DNA of 64,000 nucleotides from Aciditerrimonas ferrireducens (GCF_023130475.1 NZ_JAKHEX010000009.1:33184-97183), one strand, 5' to 3'; counted from the stretch's first letter, positions 1-9,446 are shown. Numbers and translations are program-made. The notes: generated by a model not told the origin, from the letters alone.

Positions 1-1214
1 GAGCAGGAAGGCCCGGAGCTCCCCGAGGGGCACCTGGTGCTGCTCGGCCCGGGCCAGGAAGCGGACCGTGGCCGTGCCCGAGGCCCGCTCCTCTCGACCG
101 ATGAGCACGGCGAAAGCCGCCCCGAGACGGTCGGCCTCCGGCGCAGATCGAGCACCAAGGCGGTGGCGTCGCCTCCCCCCTCGAGGTCGACCACGAAGAC
201 GTTCGGCGTGGGGGCCTGGGCCACGGGGAGGACCTCCTCGGCGTCGCAGGCCAGGAGGACCCGTTCGAGCCCGATGCCGAAGCCAATACCCGGGGTTGGC
301 GGTCCCCCGAGCTCGGCCACGAGGCCGTCGTAGCGCCCTCCGCCCCCCACGGCGTTCTGAGCGGCCTCGAGGGCCTCGGCGGCGAACTCGAAGGTGGTGC
401 GGGTGTAGTAGTCGAAACCCCGGACCAGCCGGGGCTCGACCCGGGAGGGCACCTCGGCCTCGGCCAGGCCCTGGCGAACCCGGGCGAAGTGCGCGGCGCA
501 GTCCTCGTCGAGGAAGTCGAGCAGCCAGGGCGCGTCCGCCGTGGCGGCGCGACAGGCCTCAGTCTTGCAGTCCAGGACCCGGAGCGGGCTGCGCTCGACC
601 CGACCCTGGTGCTCGGAGCAGAGCCGCTCGACCCGGGCCGCCAAGAAGGCCCGCAGGGCCGACAGATAGGCGGGCCGGCAGCGGGGACAGCCCATGGAGT
701 TGATGATCAAGGAGACCCGGCGGAGCCCGAGGGCCCGGTAGAGCTCCCAGGCCAGCACGACGACCTCGACGTCGAGCTCGGGGTCCTCCACGCCGAGGGC
801 CTCCACGCCCAGCTGGTGGTGCTGGCGGTAGCGCCCGGCGGCTGCCCGCTCGTAGCGGAAGGCCGGCGCCAGGTACCAGGCCTTGAAGGGCAGGGGCGGC
901 CGGTGCTGGACGAAGGCCCGGACCACCGAGGCGGTGCCCTCGGGCCGTAGGGCCAGGTGCCGGCCGCCCCGGTCGGTGAACTCGTACATCTCCTTGCCGA
1001 CGACCTCGCTGTCGTCGCCGATGCCCCGGCGGAAGACCCGGACGTCCTCGAAGACGGGGGTCACCACCATGCCGAAGCCGAAGCGCTCGGCCAGCTGGGC
1101 GAAGCGGGCCACCACCACCTGCCAGCGCCAGGACTCGGGCCACAGGACGTCCCGCGTCCCCCGGGGGGCCTGGAGCGGCCCGCCAGCAGCCGATCCGTCG
1201 GTGGCCACGCTCAC
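1..1214 (-). CDS. hisS: Histidyl-tRNA synthetase (3' end outside window; frameshifted as read)
   Basis: Class II synthetase that charges tRNA-His with histidine. The start is GTG at 1214, forming a GTGA overlap with the relA stop. The N-terminus shows APRGTRDVLWPESWRW and then motif 2 (LALRPEGTASVVRA); further on FGIGLERVLLA (motif 3) is readable. Around plus positions 125-146 the frame breaks: upstream reads ...LVLDLRR and only another frame continues as ADRLGAAFAVLIGREE, the anticodon-binding domain, up to the window edge. By family comparison from memory, about 20 residues are also missing at the break. The gene is essential, so a sequence or assembly deletion is more likely than a true pseudogene. 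The end of the gene lies outside the window. Confidence 0.9.
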   Translation of the reverse strand, partial: MSVATDGSAAGGPLQAPRGTRDVLWPESWRWQVVVARFAQLAERFGFGMVVTPVFEDVRVFRRGIGDDSEVVGKEMYEFTDRGGRHLALRPEGTASVVRAFVQHRPPLPFKAWYLAPAFRYERAAAGRYRQHHQLGVEALGVEDPELDVEVVVLAWELYRALGLRRVSLIINSMGCPRCRPAYLSALRAFLAARVERLCSEHQGRVERSPLRVLDCKTEACRAATADAPWLLDFLDEDCAAHFARVRQGLAEAEVPSRVEPRLVRGFDYYTRTTFEFAAEALEAAQNAVGGGGRYDGLVAELGGPPTPGIGFGIGLERVLLACDAEEVLPVAQAPTPNVFVVDLEGGGDATALVLDLRRRPTVSGRLSPCSSVERSGPRARPRSASWPGPSSTRCPSGSSGPSC

Positions 1215-3454
1215 CCCTTGCGCCGGGGCAGGACCCGGTAGGCGTCGAAGACGCCGTCGAGGTGCTTGAGGGAGCGCAGGAGGGACTCGAGGTGCCCAGG
1301 GTCGGCGAGTTCGACGTCGAAGCGCATCCGGCTGACCCGATCCGGCCCGGTCTGGCTGGCCGAGGCGACGATGTTGAGGTGGTGCTCGGAGACCACCCGG
1401 GTGACGTCGGCGAGCAGCTGAGCCCGGTCGAAGGCCAGGACCTCGACGGAGGCCACGACGGTCGAGCTGCCCTCCCGGTCCCACTCCACCTCGATGAGCC
1501 GCTCGCCGTGCGAGGCGGCCAGCACCGCCGCGTTGGCGCAGTCAGCCCGGTGCACGCTGACCCCGCGGCCGCGGGTGACGAACCCGACGACCGGGTCCCC
1601 GGGTACCGGGGTGCAGCAGCGGGCCAGGCGGACCATGACGTCGTCGAGACCCTCGACATAGACCCCCCCGGGGCCCTTGGGCGCGCGGCGGTGGGGACGT
1701 CCAGGGCTGACGGTGGTCGGGAGCTGCTCCTCGAGCGAGCCGCTGCGCAGCGCCCGGGCGAGGCGCTGGGCCACCGAGCGGGCCGAGAGATGCCCCTCGC
1801 CGACGGCGACGAGCAGGCCGTCGAGGTCCGCGAAGTGCAGGGTCTGGGCGAGCTCCTCCAAGGCACCCGAGCTGCCGAGCTTCTGGAGGGCCAGGCCCTC
1901 CCGGCGCAGGGCTTTGGCCAGCTCCTCCCGGCCGGTCTCGATGGCGTCCTCGCGGCGCTCCCGGCTGAACCACTGCCGGATCTTGTTACGGGCCCGGGGC
2001 GAGGCCACGATGCCGAGCCAGTCCCGGGACGGGCCGGCCGAGGGCACCTTCGAGGTGATGATCTCGACGGTGTCGGCCGACTGGAGCTTGGTGTCCAAGG
2101 GCACGAGGCGCCCGTTGACCTTGGCGCCGATGCAGCGGTGACCGACCTCGGTGTGGATGGCGTAGGCGAAGTCGATGGGGGTGGAGCCGGCGGCCAGCGC
2201 GATGACCTTGCCCTTGGGGGTGAAGACGTAGACCTCGTCCTGCTCGAGGTCGAGCTTCAGGGCCTCGAGGAACTCGAGGGGGTCGACGGTGTCGGCCTGC
2301 CAGTCCACGATCCGCTGCAGCCAGGCGGCCTCGGCCGCCTGGCTGAGGGGGTCCCGGGCCCGCTCCTTGTAGCCCCAGTGGGCGGCGATGCCGTACTCGG
2401 CGCGCCGGTGCATCTCGTGGGTCCGGATCTGGACCTCCACGGGCTTGCCCTCGGGACCCACGACGGTGGTGTGGAGGGACTGGTAGAGGTTGAACTTCGG
2501 GCTGTTGATGTAGTCCTTGAACCGACCCTGGACCGGGCTCCAAATGGCGTGGATGGCCCCGAGGGCAGCCCAGCAGTCCTTCTCGGAGCCGACGATCACC
2601 CGGATGCCAACCAGGTCGTGGATCTCGGCGAACTCCTTGTGCCGGACGACCATCTTCTCGTAGATGCTCCAGAGGTGCTTCGGTCGCCCGGTGACCTCGG
2701 CCTCGATGCCGGCCGCCGCCAGGCGCTCCCGCACCGCGACGAGCACCCGGGCCACCAGCTCGTCGCGGGCGGGGGCCCGGGTGGCCACCATCTGCTCGAT
2801 CTCGGCGTAGCGCCGGGGGTGCAAGGTGGCGAAGGCCAGGTCCTCGAGCTGCCACTTGACCTCGGAGATGCCGAGGCGGTGGGCCAAGGGGGCGTAGATG
2901 TCGAGGGTCTCCTGGGCGGTGCGCCGCTGCTTCCACTCGGGCATGACCGCGAGGGTCCGCATGTTGTGGAGACGGTCGGCCAGCTTGATGACCAGGACCC
3001 GCCAGTCCCGGGCCATGGCCACGAGCATCTTGCGGACCGTGGCTGCCTGCTGGGCCTCCTTGGAGTCGAACTGCAAACGGTCGAGCTTCGTAACCCCGTC
3101 GACGATGGCGGCCAGCTCGCCCCCGAAGCGCTCGGTGAGCTGCTCGACGGTCACCCCCCCGTCCTCGACGGCATCGTGGAGGAGGGCGGCACCGACCGCG
3201 GTCGAGTCAAGGCCGAGATCGGCCACGATGGCCGCCACCGCCAGCGGGTGGGTGACGTAGGGCTCGCCGCTGCGCCGGAACTGGCCCCGGTGCGCGTCGA
3301 CCGCGAGGGCGGCGGCCCGCCGGACCTCGTCGACCTCGGTGGGCTCGAGCTGGGGGCGGCGTCGGGCCATGGCCGCGAGGACCGGCGCCAGGAGCTCCTC
3401 GAGCTCCTCGTCGGGGCTGTCCCGACGGGGCAGCGGCTCAGCAGCCAGGGCCAT
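1211..3454 (-). CDS. relA: Bifunctional (p)ppGpp synthetase/hydrolase Rel
   Basis: Makes and degrades the stringent-response alarmone (p)ppGpp. At 747 residues it has the full RSH layout. The hydrolase HD domain has HDAVED at about residues 93-98, and the synthetase domain has RFKDYINSPKFNLYQSLHT from about 311. The RxKD signature is that of bifunctional Rel rather than monofunctional RelA (ExDD). A TGS domain lies at about 395-455 and a C-terminal ACT domain at about 665-740. The ATG at 3454 follows a TACGGT box by 6 nt, so a leaderless mRNA is likely. The stop overlaps the hisS start. In many actinobacteria apt lies between secF and relA; it is absent here. No internal gap is seen. Confidence 0.96.
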   Translation of the reverse strand: MALAAEPLPRRDSPDEELEELLAPVLAAMARRRPQLEPTEVDEVRRAAALAVDAHRGQFRRSGEPYVTHPLAVAAIVADLGLDSTAVGAALLHDAVEDGGVTVEQLTERFGGELAAIVDGVTKLDRLQFDSKEAQQAATVRKMLVAMARDWRVLVIKLADRLHNMRTLAVMPEWKQRRTAQETLDIYAPLAHRLGISEVKWQLEDLAFATLHPRRYAEIEQMVATRAPARDELVARVLVAVRERLAAAGIEAEVTGRPKHLWSIYEKMVVRHKEFAEIHDLVGIRVIVGSEKDCWAALGAIHAIWSPVQGRFKDYINSPKFNLYQSLHTTVVGPEGKPVEVQIRTHEMHRRAEYGIAAHWGYKERARDPLSQAAEAAWLQRIVDWQADTVDPLEFLEALKLDLEQDEVYVFTPKGKVIALAAGSTPIDFAYAIHTEVGHRCIGAKVNGRLVPLDTKLQSADTVEIITSKVPSAGPSRDWLGIVASPRARNKIRQWFSRERREDAIETGREELAKALRREGLALQKLGSSGALEELAQTLHFADLDGLLVAVGEGHLSARSVAQRLARALRSGSLEEQLPTTVSPGRPHRRAPKGPGGVYVEGLDDVMVRLARCCTPVPGDPVVGFVTRGRGVSVHRADCANAAVLAASHGERLIEVEWDREGSSTVVASVEVLAFDRAQLLADVTRVVSEHHLNIVASASQTGPDRVSRMRFDVELADPGHLESLLRSLKHLDGVFDAYRVLPRRKG

Positions 3455-3537
3455 GCTGCCACCGTACCGCGACCCTGGGCCCGCTCAGCGCCTCTGCCCT
3501 GGGCCGACGGCGGAGGGCGCCCGGGCGGTGGCTGGGG

Positions 3538-4995
3538 TCAGCGACGACGGCCGTTGCGCTTGGCCCCGCCCTTGCGACGGGCCGGGGGTTTGGCACGCCG
3601 GGCCCCGGCCGCGGCACCCGGGCGTCCGGCGGACTGGGTCGCCGGACGGGCGCTGCCGGCTCGGCCCGCACCCCCGTTGGAACCAGCCGCCGACCCGCCG
3701 ACGGCAGCGGGTTGCTCGACGAGGGACCCGGGCGCACCGGCGTCCTCGTCCCGGGAGACCTGGCCGTCGCCGGTGGCCCCCGGGGGATCCACTTGGGCGA
3801 GCCGCCGGCCCGACCGCCCCTGCCCGGGGCGGAGGAGCGGGGCCGGCCCGCCGGCCGACGGGCCCGACGCGCCTCGGGCCCGGCCCGGTCGAGCCGCCCC
3901 TCGGGAGCCGGCTCGGGAAGCCGGGCGAGCCGAGCCGGAACCGGCCAGGGCCAACTGGGCCGCGGCTTTCGGGGTGAGCAGCCCGCCCCGGTCGGTTCCT
4001 GCCGCCAGACGCTCCCGGAGGCTGCGGTAGCGGGGTTCGCGCTCTTTGAGCTGGGCCAGGAGCGGTGAGGCGATGAAGATGGAGCTGTAGGCCCCCGAGA
4101 GCAGACCGATGACGAGGGCGAAGCCGAAGTACTGCAAGGTGGTGGCCCCGAGCAACTGGGCCCCGATGACGAGCACCGAGAGGACCGGCAGGATGGCCAC
4201 CAGCGAGGTGTTGATGGACCGGGCCAGGGTCTGGTTCATGGAGAGATTGACCACGTCCTCGTAGGTCATGCGCCGGGTGGCTCCCAGCCCCTTCGCGTTG
4301 TCGGCCACCCGGTCGAAGACGACGACGGTGTCGTAGAGGGAGTAGCCGAGGATGGTGAGGACAGCCACGACGGCGCCGGCCACGACGAGCAGGTCATGGA
4401 GCACGGCGACCAGCGCAGCGACGGCCATCTTCCACTCGAAGCGGAAGGAGATGTAGAGGACGACCACCACGAAGAAGACGATGACGGCCAAGACGGCCTT
4501 GTGGGTGATCTGGCTGCCCCAGGTCGGCCCGACGTCGGTCACGTCCTTCTCGGCCTGGGACACCGGGGTGTGGGTGAGATGGGCCAGGGCGACCGCCACC
4601 TTGTCCTCGACGGCGGTCCGCTGCGCCACGGGCAGTTTCGTGAGGTCGGCCTCGACCTGCAGGTGCGCGCTCGAGCCGACCCCGACGCCCTCGACGACCG
4701 ACGGGGTGACCCCGACGGCCTCGACCGCCTTGGTGGCTTGGGCCACGGTGACCCCGTGGGCCGGGACCTCCCAGGAGGTGCCGCCCTTGAAGTCGATGCC
4801 AAGGTTCAGGCCCCGGACCCCCAAGGAGACGAGGCCGGCGAGGATGACGAGCCCGGACAGCAGGTACCACCACCGGCGCCGGCCGACGAAGTCGAAGGCG
4901 GTCTCCCCGCGGTAGAGGCGCACCAGGACGTTGGCTCGGCGGCCCTCGCCAGCCGGGGCCAGGTCGTGGGCCACCTGGGACTCGGTCCCGCTCAT
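3538..4995 (-). CDS. secF: Protein translocase subunit SecF, with short internal gap and basic tail
   Basis: Membrane subunit of the SecDF complex that uses the proton gradient to help Sec-dependent export. The first membrane segment is followed by NLGIDFKGGTSWEV. The C-terminal membrane block contains ILGYSLYDTVVVFDRV and SINTSLVAILPVL. Near residue 207 the text runs directly from HDLLVVAG to AVVAVLTILGYS; homologues I recall carry about 13-16 further residues there (end of TM2 and loop to TM3). The gap keeps the frame. Residues from about 330 to 485 form a low-complexity, strongly basic cytosolic tail ending KRNGRRR. The ATG at 4995 overlaps the true secD stop (ATGA). Confidence 0.92.
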   Translation of the reverse strand: MSGTESQVAHDLAPAGEGRRANVLVRLYRGETAFDFVGRRRWWYLLSGLVILAGLVSLGVRGLNLGIDFKGGTSWEVPAHGVTVAQATKAVEAVGVTPSVVEGVGVGSSAHLQVEADLTKLPVAQRTAVEDKVAVALAHLTHTPVSQAEKDVTDVGPTWGSQITHKAVLAVIVFFVVVVLYISFRFEWKMAVAALVAVLHDLLVVAGAVVAVLTILGYSLYDTVVVFDRVADNAKGLGATRRMTYEDVVNLSMNQTLARSINTSLVAILPVLSVLVIGAQLLGATTLQYFGFALVIGLLSGAYSSIFIASPLLAQLKEREPRYRSLRERLAAGTDRGGLLTPKAAAQLALAGSGSARPASRAGSRGAARPGRARGASGPSAGGPAPLLRPGQGRSGRRLAQVDPPGATGDGQVSRDEDAGAPGSLVEQPAAVGGSAAGSNGGAGRAGSARPATQSAGRPGAAAGARRAKPPARRKGGAKRNGRRR

Positions 4996-6469
4996 CGTTC
5001 GTCCCCCTCGACGGCCAGGCCCCGGGCGACGCCGATGACCCGGGCCTCGGTCACGACCCGGCTCTGCCCGAGGAGCATGACGAGCGGCCGGGTGAAGAAG
5101 TAGGTGGTGAAGATGTCCAGCAGGGTCGAGAGGCCCAGGAAGAAGGCGAAGCCCCGGACCGTCCCGATGGAGAGCAGGTAGAGCACGACGGCAGCGGCCA
5201 GGGAGACCAGGTCAGCGGCGAGGACCGTGCGGAAAGCCCCCTTGAAGCTGCTGGCGACGCTGGTGCGGATGGATCGCCCGGCCCGCGCCCGGTGATGCCG
5301 ACCGAGACGATCAAGCCGGTCACGCCCGAGAGGTCGAGGGTCAGGCCGACGCCCGAACGGCCCAGGGCGCTGATGATGGCCCAGAGCAGCCCGCCGGTGA
5401 CGACCAGGCCCGAGACGACCACGATCCCGAGTCCTCGGTAGTAGAAGATCATGTAGAGCAGCACCAGGACCAGGCCCCCGATCCCGGCCGCCAGCCCGGC
5501 CCGGAGGGAAGAGCGGCCCAGGGTCGGGGTGACGATCTGCTTGTTGACCTGGTTCAGTTTGACGGGGAGCGCCCCGTAGGTCAGGTCGAGCGCCAGGTCC
5601 TTCGCCTGGGTCTCGGTGAAGCTGCCACTGATCTGGACGCTGTTCCCGAAGGACTGGAAGGTGCTGTTGGTGGGCTGGGTGAGCGGGGCCGAGATGACCT
5701 CGCCGCCAAGGTCGATGCCGATCTCCTGGTGGAAGTTCTTCGCGGCGAAGGCGTTCCACTGCGAGGCACCCTTCCCGGTCAGGGTCACGTCGACCACCCA
5801 CTGGGAGTTCACGAACTGGGCGGTGGCCGAGGCGATCGCCTTCCCCGTCAGACCGGCCGGGCCGAGCACGCAGCGGGGCGAGCAGCCCGAGCTCGGGGTG
5901 CCCGGGAGGAGGACCTCCTGGTTCTTTTCGGCGTAGTCGACCGTCGGGGAAGTCGACGGGTAGGACGCGAAGACCGGGTCCGGGGGGATGGTGTTGGCGG
6001 TGTAACTGGTGGTGGTGGGCCGCACGTCAAGGTTGGCTGCCGTGAGCTGGTACTGGGCAGCGCAGGCGGGCAGGGAACCGCTCGGGCTGGCGCCTTTGCC
6101 CTTCGGCGGGCTGTAGGCCGGCGCGTTGCAGAGCACCGGTCGGAACAGCATCTGGGCAGTCGTGCCGACCAGGTCGATGATGCGCTGGGGGTTCTTGATG
6201 TTGGGCAGCTCGACCACGACGTCGTTGCCCTGGGACTGGACCTGGGCACCTGACACGCCCGCCCCGTCGATGCGGTTCCGGATGATGCTGATGGTCGTGG
6301 CCATCTCGCCGCTGTTGATGTGGCGAGCCGGCTGGTAGACGACCTCGGAGCCCCCGGCCAGGTCCAGACCGAGGCGAGGCGCCCACCCGGCCGCCACGGT
6401 GGCCGCCAGGGCCCCGAGGGCGATGACGACGCTGACCAGGAGGCTGACGACCAAGGGCCGCCGGTTCAC
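4992..6469 (-). CDS. secD: Protein translocase subunit SecD, frameshifted with a short gap as read
   Basis: Partner of SecF. It starts with GTG at 6469 (GTGA overlap with yajC) and has an N-terminal membrane segment, WAPRLGLDLAGGSEVVYQ, a periplasmic domain and the RND-type membrane block. Near plus positions 5280-5290 the frame breaks: the upstream frame ends its conserved part at TGLIVSVGIT, while the downstream part (ARAGRSIRTSVASSFKGAFR, then AADLVSL and FAFFLGLSTLLDIFTTYFFT) lies in another frame and ends at 4992 with the ATGA coupling to secF. About 14-15 conserved codons (the region usually holding a DSYVV-type motif) are missing at the break. Read as given the product is broken; a deletion artefact is plausible. 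Confidence 0.92.
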
Positions 6470-7125
6470 CGTCGGCGCCCCCGTTGCCGGGCACCCGTGG
6501 CCGTCTTGCCGTTGCTGGCCGCTGACCCGCCGGTCGACTCGGCCCCAGCCTCGGCGCCGGTGTCGGCGTCGTCGTGGGCTTCGGCCGGCTCCTCGACCTC
6601 GGCGTCGGCCGAGGCCGGGACCTCAGAGGGCCCTTCGGCCTCGTCCTCCCACTCCTCCTCGTCGCCCTCCTCGTCCCACTCGTCCTCGGCGTCGTCCTCC
6701 TCCCACGCGTCGGCGTCCTGGTCCTCGTCGTCGCGGGCGTCGTCGGAAGCCTCGTCCTCAGGGACCGAGGAACTCGGCGACCAGCCGCCGGCCAGCGGTT
6801 GGTCGGCGGGGTCGATGCGTCGGGCGATGGTCGAGCGAGCCACGGTGAGGCGGGTGCCGGGTGCCGTCTCGATGGTCACCCGGTCGGGGTAGACGTCGAG
6901 GACCGTGCCGTAGATCCCGGCTCCGGTCAGGACCTCGTCCCCCGGGCTCAAGGTTTCGAGGATCTGGCGCTGCTGCCGGGCCTGCCGGCTCCGGGGCCTG
7001 ACGAAGAGGAAGTAGAAGGCCACGATGAGCAACAGGATGATGAGGAGCGAGATGTCCCCGGACCCCGAGCTGGTCGTGGTCTTGGAGGCCTTGGTGGCGG
7101 CGAGGAGGAGTACGGCACTGGGCAT
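6466..7125 (-). CDS. yajC: Preprotein translocase accessory subunit YajC with acidic tail
   Basis: Small single-pass membrane protein associated with SecDF. I start it at the ATG at 7125 (MPSAVLLLAATKASK); a longer in-frame reading would overlap ruvB. A membrane segment (LLIILLLIVAFYFLFVRPR) spans about residues 26-44, followed by the family core LETLSPGDEVLTGAGIYGTV. The family is usually about 90-120 residues; this one has 219 because of a very acidic C-terminal tail (runs of D and E, residues about 120-180) and a short basic end. It lies 70 bp after ruvB, with a TAAGGT box just past the ruvB stop that could be an internal promoter. Confidence 0.9.
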   Translation of the reverse strand: MPSAVLLLAATKASKTTTSSGSGDISLLIILLLIVAFYFLFVRPRSRQARQQRQILETLSPGDEVLTGAGIYGTVLDVYPDRVTIETAPGTRLTVARSTIARRIDPADQPLAGGWSPSSSVPEDEASDDARDDEDQDADAWEEDDAEDEWDEEGDEEEWEDEAEGPSEVPASADAEVEEPAEAHDDADTGAEAGAESTGGSAASNGKTATGARQRGRRR

Positions 7126-7195
7126 CGGCGTGATCCCTGCTGGCTGGGGTGGACGAACGGCCGGGTCGAGCAGGCCCGGTTCTGGCCGCTCGACC

Positions 7196-8353
7196 TTAGC
7201 CGACCTGGGGCTGGCCGACGGGGCGCCCCTCAGGACCCTCGGGGAGGTCCAGCAGGCTGGGTTGGGCGCCGGCCAACGCGCCGGTCGAAGGGGCGGGCAG
7301 GCCGAGATGGGCATAGGCCCGGGCGGTGGCCATGCGGCCCCGGGGGGTCCGCAGGAGGAGTCCCTGACGGAGCAGGTAGGGCTCGTAGGCGTCGAGCAGG
7401 GTCTCGGGTTCCTCGCCGACGCACTGGGCCAGCGTGGTGAGACCCACGGCTCGACCGGGGAAGCGACTGCAGAGGACCTCCAGGATGGCCCGGTCGACCT
7501 TGTCGAGGCCGAGCTCGTCGATCCCGAAGAGCTCCAGGCCGGCCAGGGCGGTCTGCTCGGTGACCACCCCGTCGGCCCGGACCTCGGCGAAGTCCCGGAC
7601 CCGGCGGAGCAGGCGGTTGGCGATCCGGGGCGTGCCCCGGGCCCGCTCGGCGATCCGGCTGGCACCACCGGCGGTGATGGGCACCCCGAGGATCGCCGCG
7701 GCCCGGCGGACGATGGCCTCGAGCTCGGCCACCTCGTAGAGGTCCAGGCGGCCCACGAAGCCGAAGCGGTCCCGGAGGGGGCCGGTGAGCAGGCCGGTCC
7801 GGGTCGTGGCGCCGATCAAGGTGAAGGGCGGGAGCTCGAGGCGGACCGAGCGGGCCGTGGGCCCCTTGCCGACCACCAGGTCCAAGCACCCGTCCTCCAT
7901 CGCCGGGTAGAGGAGCTCCTCGACGGCTCGAGGCAGCCGGTGGACCTCGTCGATGAAGAGCACCTCGCCGGGTTCGAGGCTGGAGAGCAAGGCCGCCAGG
8001 TCCCCGGGTCGGACCAGGGCGGGACCCGAGGTGACCCGGAGTCCACTGCCCAGCTCGCCGGCCACGATGCCCGCCAGGGTGGTCTTGCCGAGACCCGGCG
8101 GGCCGGCGAAGAGGAGGTGGTCGACGGCCGCACCCCGCTGCCGGGCGGCCTGGAGCACGATCTCGAGGTGCTCGGTGAGCTGACGCTGGCCCACGAAGTC
8201 GGCCAGGCGCCGGGGGCGGAGCCGGAGCTCCTCGAGTTCGGGGTCCCAGGCGGCGTCGCCGCTCGGGTCGAGGACCCCTCGGCGCAAGGCCGGTCGGTCC
8301 TCCGCCACGCCCCCCTCGGCCAAGGATCCGAGGACCTCCCGCCTCGGGCTCAT
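7196..8353 (-). CDS. ruvB: Holliday junction branch migration helicase RuvB
   Basis: Hexameric AAA+ motor that drives branch migration of Holliday junctions with RuvA. The Walker A motif is GPPGLGKTT (about residues 83-91) and the Walker B/box II is LFIDEVHRLP. Sensor and arginine-finger regions (GATTRTGLLTGPLRDRFG) and the C-terminal winged helix (LLRTPRGRMATARAYAHLG) are present. The length of 385 includes an N-terminal extension of about 45 residues rich in charged residues and a short low-complexity tail. The start overlaps the ruvA stop by 4 nt, as part of ruvC-ruvA-ruvB. Confidence 0.97.
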   Translation of the reverse strand: MSPRREVLGSLAEGGVAEDRPALRRGVLDPSGDAAWDPELEELRLRPRRLADFVGQRQLTEHLEIVLQAARQRGAAVDHLLFAGPPGLGKTTLAGIVAGELGSGLRVTSGPALVRPGDLAALLSSLEPGEVLFIDEVHRLPRAVEELLYPAMEDGCLDLVVGKGPTARSVRLELPPFTLIGATTRTGLLTGPLRDRFGFVGRLDLYEVAELEAIVRRAAAILGVPITAGGASRIAERARGTPRIANRLLRRVRDFAEVRADGVVTEQTALAGLELFGIDELGLDKVDRAILEVLCSRFPGRAVGLTTLAQCVGEEPETLLDAYEPYLLRQGLLLRTPRGRMATARAYAHLGLPAPSTGALAGAQPSLLDLPEGPEGRPVGQPQVG

Positions 8354-8943
8354 CGGGCCCCCGCCAGGTGCCGGAGGGCCGAACGGAGCTGGTCCTCGAC
8401 CGGCGCGGCCGGGTCGACGCCAGCCAGGGCTGCCCGGACCTCCTCAGGGCCGTAGCCCAGATCGGCGAGGGCGTCGGCCGCCGCCGTCTGGGGCTGATCC
8501 TCCCCGATCCCCCCGAGGCTCGGATCGGCGCCGCCGACGGAGCCGAGCCGGGAGCGCAGCTCGAGGAGCAAGCGGGCCGCCGTCTTGCGACCGACCCCGG
8601 GCACGCCAAGCAGGCGATCGACGTCACCGGCCTCCACGGCAGCGGCCAGCGCGTCAGGGGTCATGACGGAGAGGATGCCGAGCGCCAGGCTGGGCCCCAC
8701 CCCGTGGGCGCCGAGCAACACCTCGAAGCAGCGCCGTTCGTCGAGGTCCTGAAAGCCGTAGAGGACGAGGGCGTCCTGACGGAGGTGCGTGTGGACGAAC
8801 AGCTCGGTCTCGCTCCCCGGGGGACCGAGCCGAGCGAGGACCCGACTGGGAACCTGTAGCCGGTACCCCACCCCGGCGACGTCCAGCACCAGCTCGTTCG
8901 GCGGTTCGATGCAGAGCAGCCGACCCCGGAGCCACCCGATCAT
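8350..8943 (-). CDS. ruvA: Holliday junction DNA-binding protein RuvA
   Basis: Tetrameric protein that binds the four-way junction and loads RuvB. Starts at the ATG at 8943 (MIGWLRGRLLCIEPP), which overlaps the ruvC stop as ATGA. The OB-fold N-terminus, the helix-hairpin-helix region (GVPGVGRKTAARLLLELR at about 120-137) and the C-terminal UBA-like domain III (ADALADLGYGPEEVRAAL) are all visible. The length of 197 is normal for the family. Confidence 0.96.
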   Translation of the reverse strand: MIGWLRGRLLCIEPPNELVLDVAGVGYRLQVPSRVLARLGPPGSETELFVHTHLRQDALVLYGFQDLDERRCFEVLLGAHGVGPSLALGILSVMTPDALAAAVEAGDVDRLLGVPGVGRKTAARLLLELRSRLGSVGGADPSLGGIGEDQPQTAAADALADLGYGPEEVRAALAGVDPAAPVEDQLRSALRHLAGAR

Positions 8944-9446
8944 GGTGCGACCCCCTGGGCGGCGAGGGCCCGGCGCAAGGGCAGGCTGGCCAGGTGGCAG
9001 AGGGCGAGGGCCAGGGCGTCGGCGGCGTCCGGCGGCCGCGGCGGGGCCGGCAACCGCAGCTGGTCGGCCACCGCTCGCTGGACGGCCCGCTTGCCGGCAG
9101 CACCGTCCCCCGCCACTGCGAGCTTCACCTCGTTGGCGCTGTACTCGACCACCGGGCATCCCCGGGCTGCGGCCTCGGCCAGGGCCAGCCCACTGGCCTG
9201 GCCCGTGGCCATGGCCGTCGTGGCGTTCACCTGGAACAGGACCCGTTCGACCACCACGACGTCGGGTCGGAGGGCCTCGAAGAGCTCGGCCAGGTCGCGC
9301 CGGAGCCCCGCCAGACGGACCGGCAGGGCGAGGCCGGGGTCGCTCTCGAGCACCCCGGCGCAGACCGCCTGCCACTGCCGGCCCTGCGACCGGACCCCGC
9401 CGTAGCCGCAGCGGGACACACCCGGGTCGATGCCGAGCACGAACAC
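8940..9446 (-). CDS. ruvC: Holliday junction resolvase RuvC
   Basis: Endonuclease that cuts Holliday junctions. The acidic active-site residues are readable: D in VLGIDPGVSRCG, E in VVVERVLFQVNATT, and the DAADALALALCH motif near the end. The length is 168. The GTG start at 9446 lies 7 nt downstream of TACGCT (rc of 9454-9459), so ruvC probably has its own leaderless promoter even though yebC lies upstream in the same direction. Confidence 0.95.
   Translation of the reverse strand: MFVLGIDPGVSRCGYGGVRSQGRQWQAVCAGVLESDPGLALPVRLAGLRRDLAELFEALRPDVVVVERVLFQVNATTAMATGQASGLALAEAAARGCPVVEYSANEVKLAVAGDGAAGKRAVQRAVADQLRLPAPPRPPDAADALALALCHLASLPLRRALAAQGVAP

Noticed and set aside
1262..4030. Very long open frame on the plus strand opposite relA and secF
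   Set aside because: It has no family motifs, and relA and secF on the other strand are clearly real. GC-rich codon use opens frames opposite true genes.
5270..5310. Programmed frameshift in secD
   Set aside because: Conserved codons are also missing, which recoding cannot restore, and no slippery heptamer is seen.
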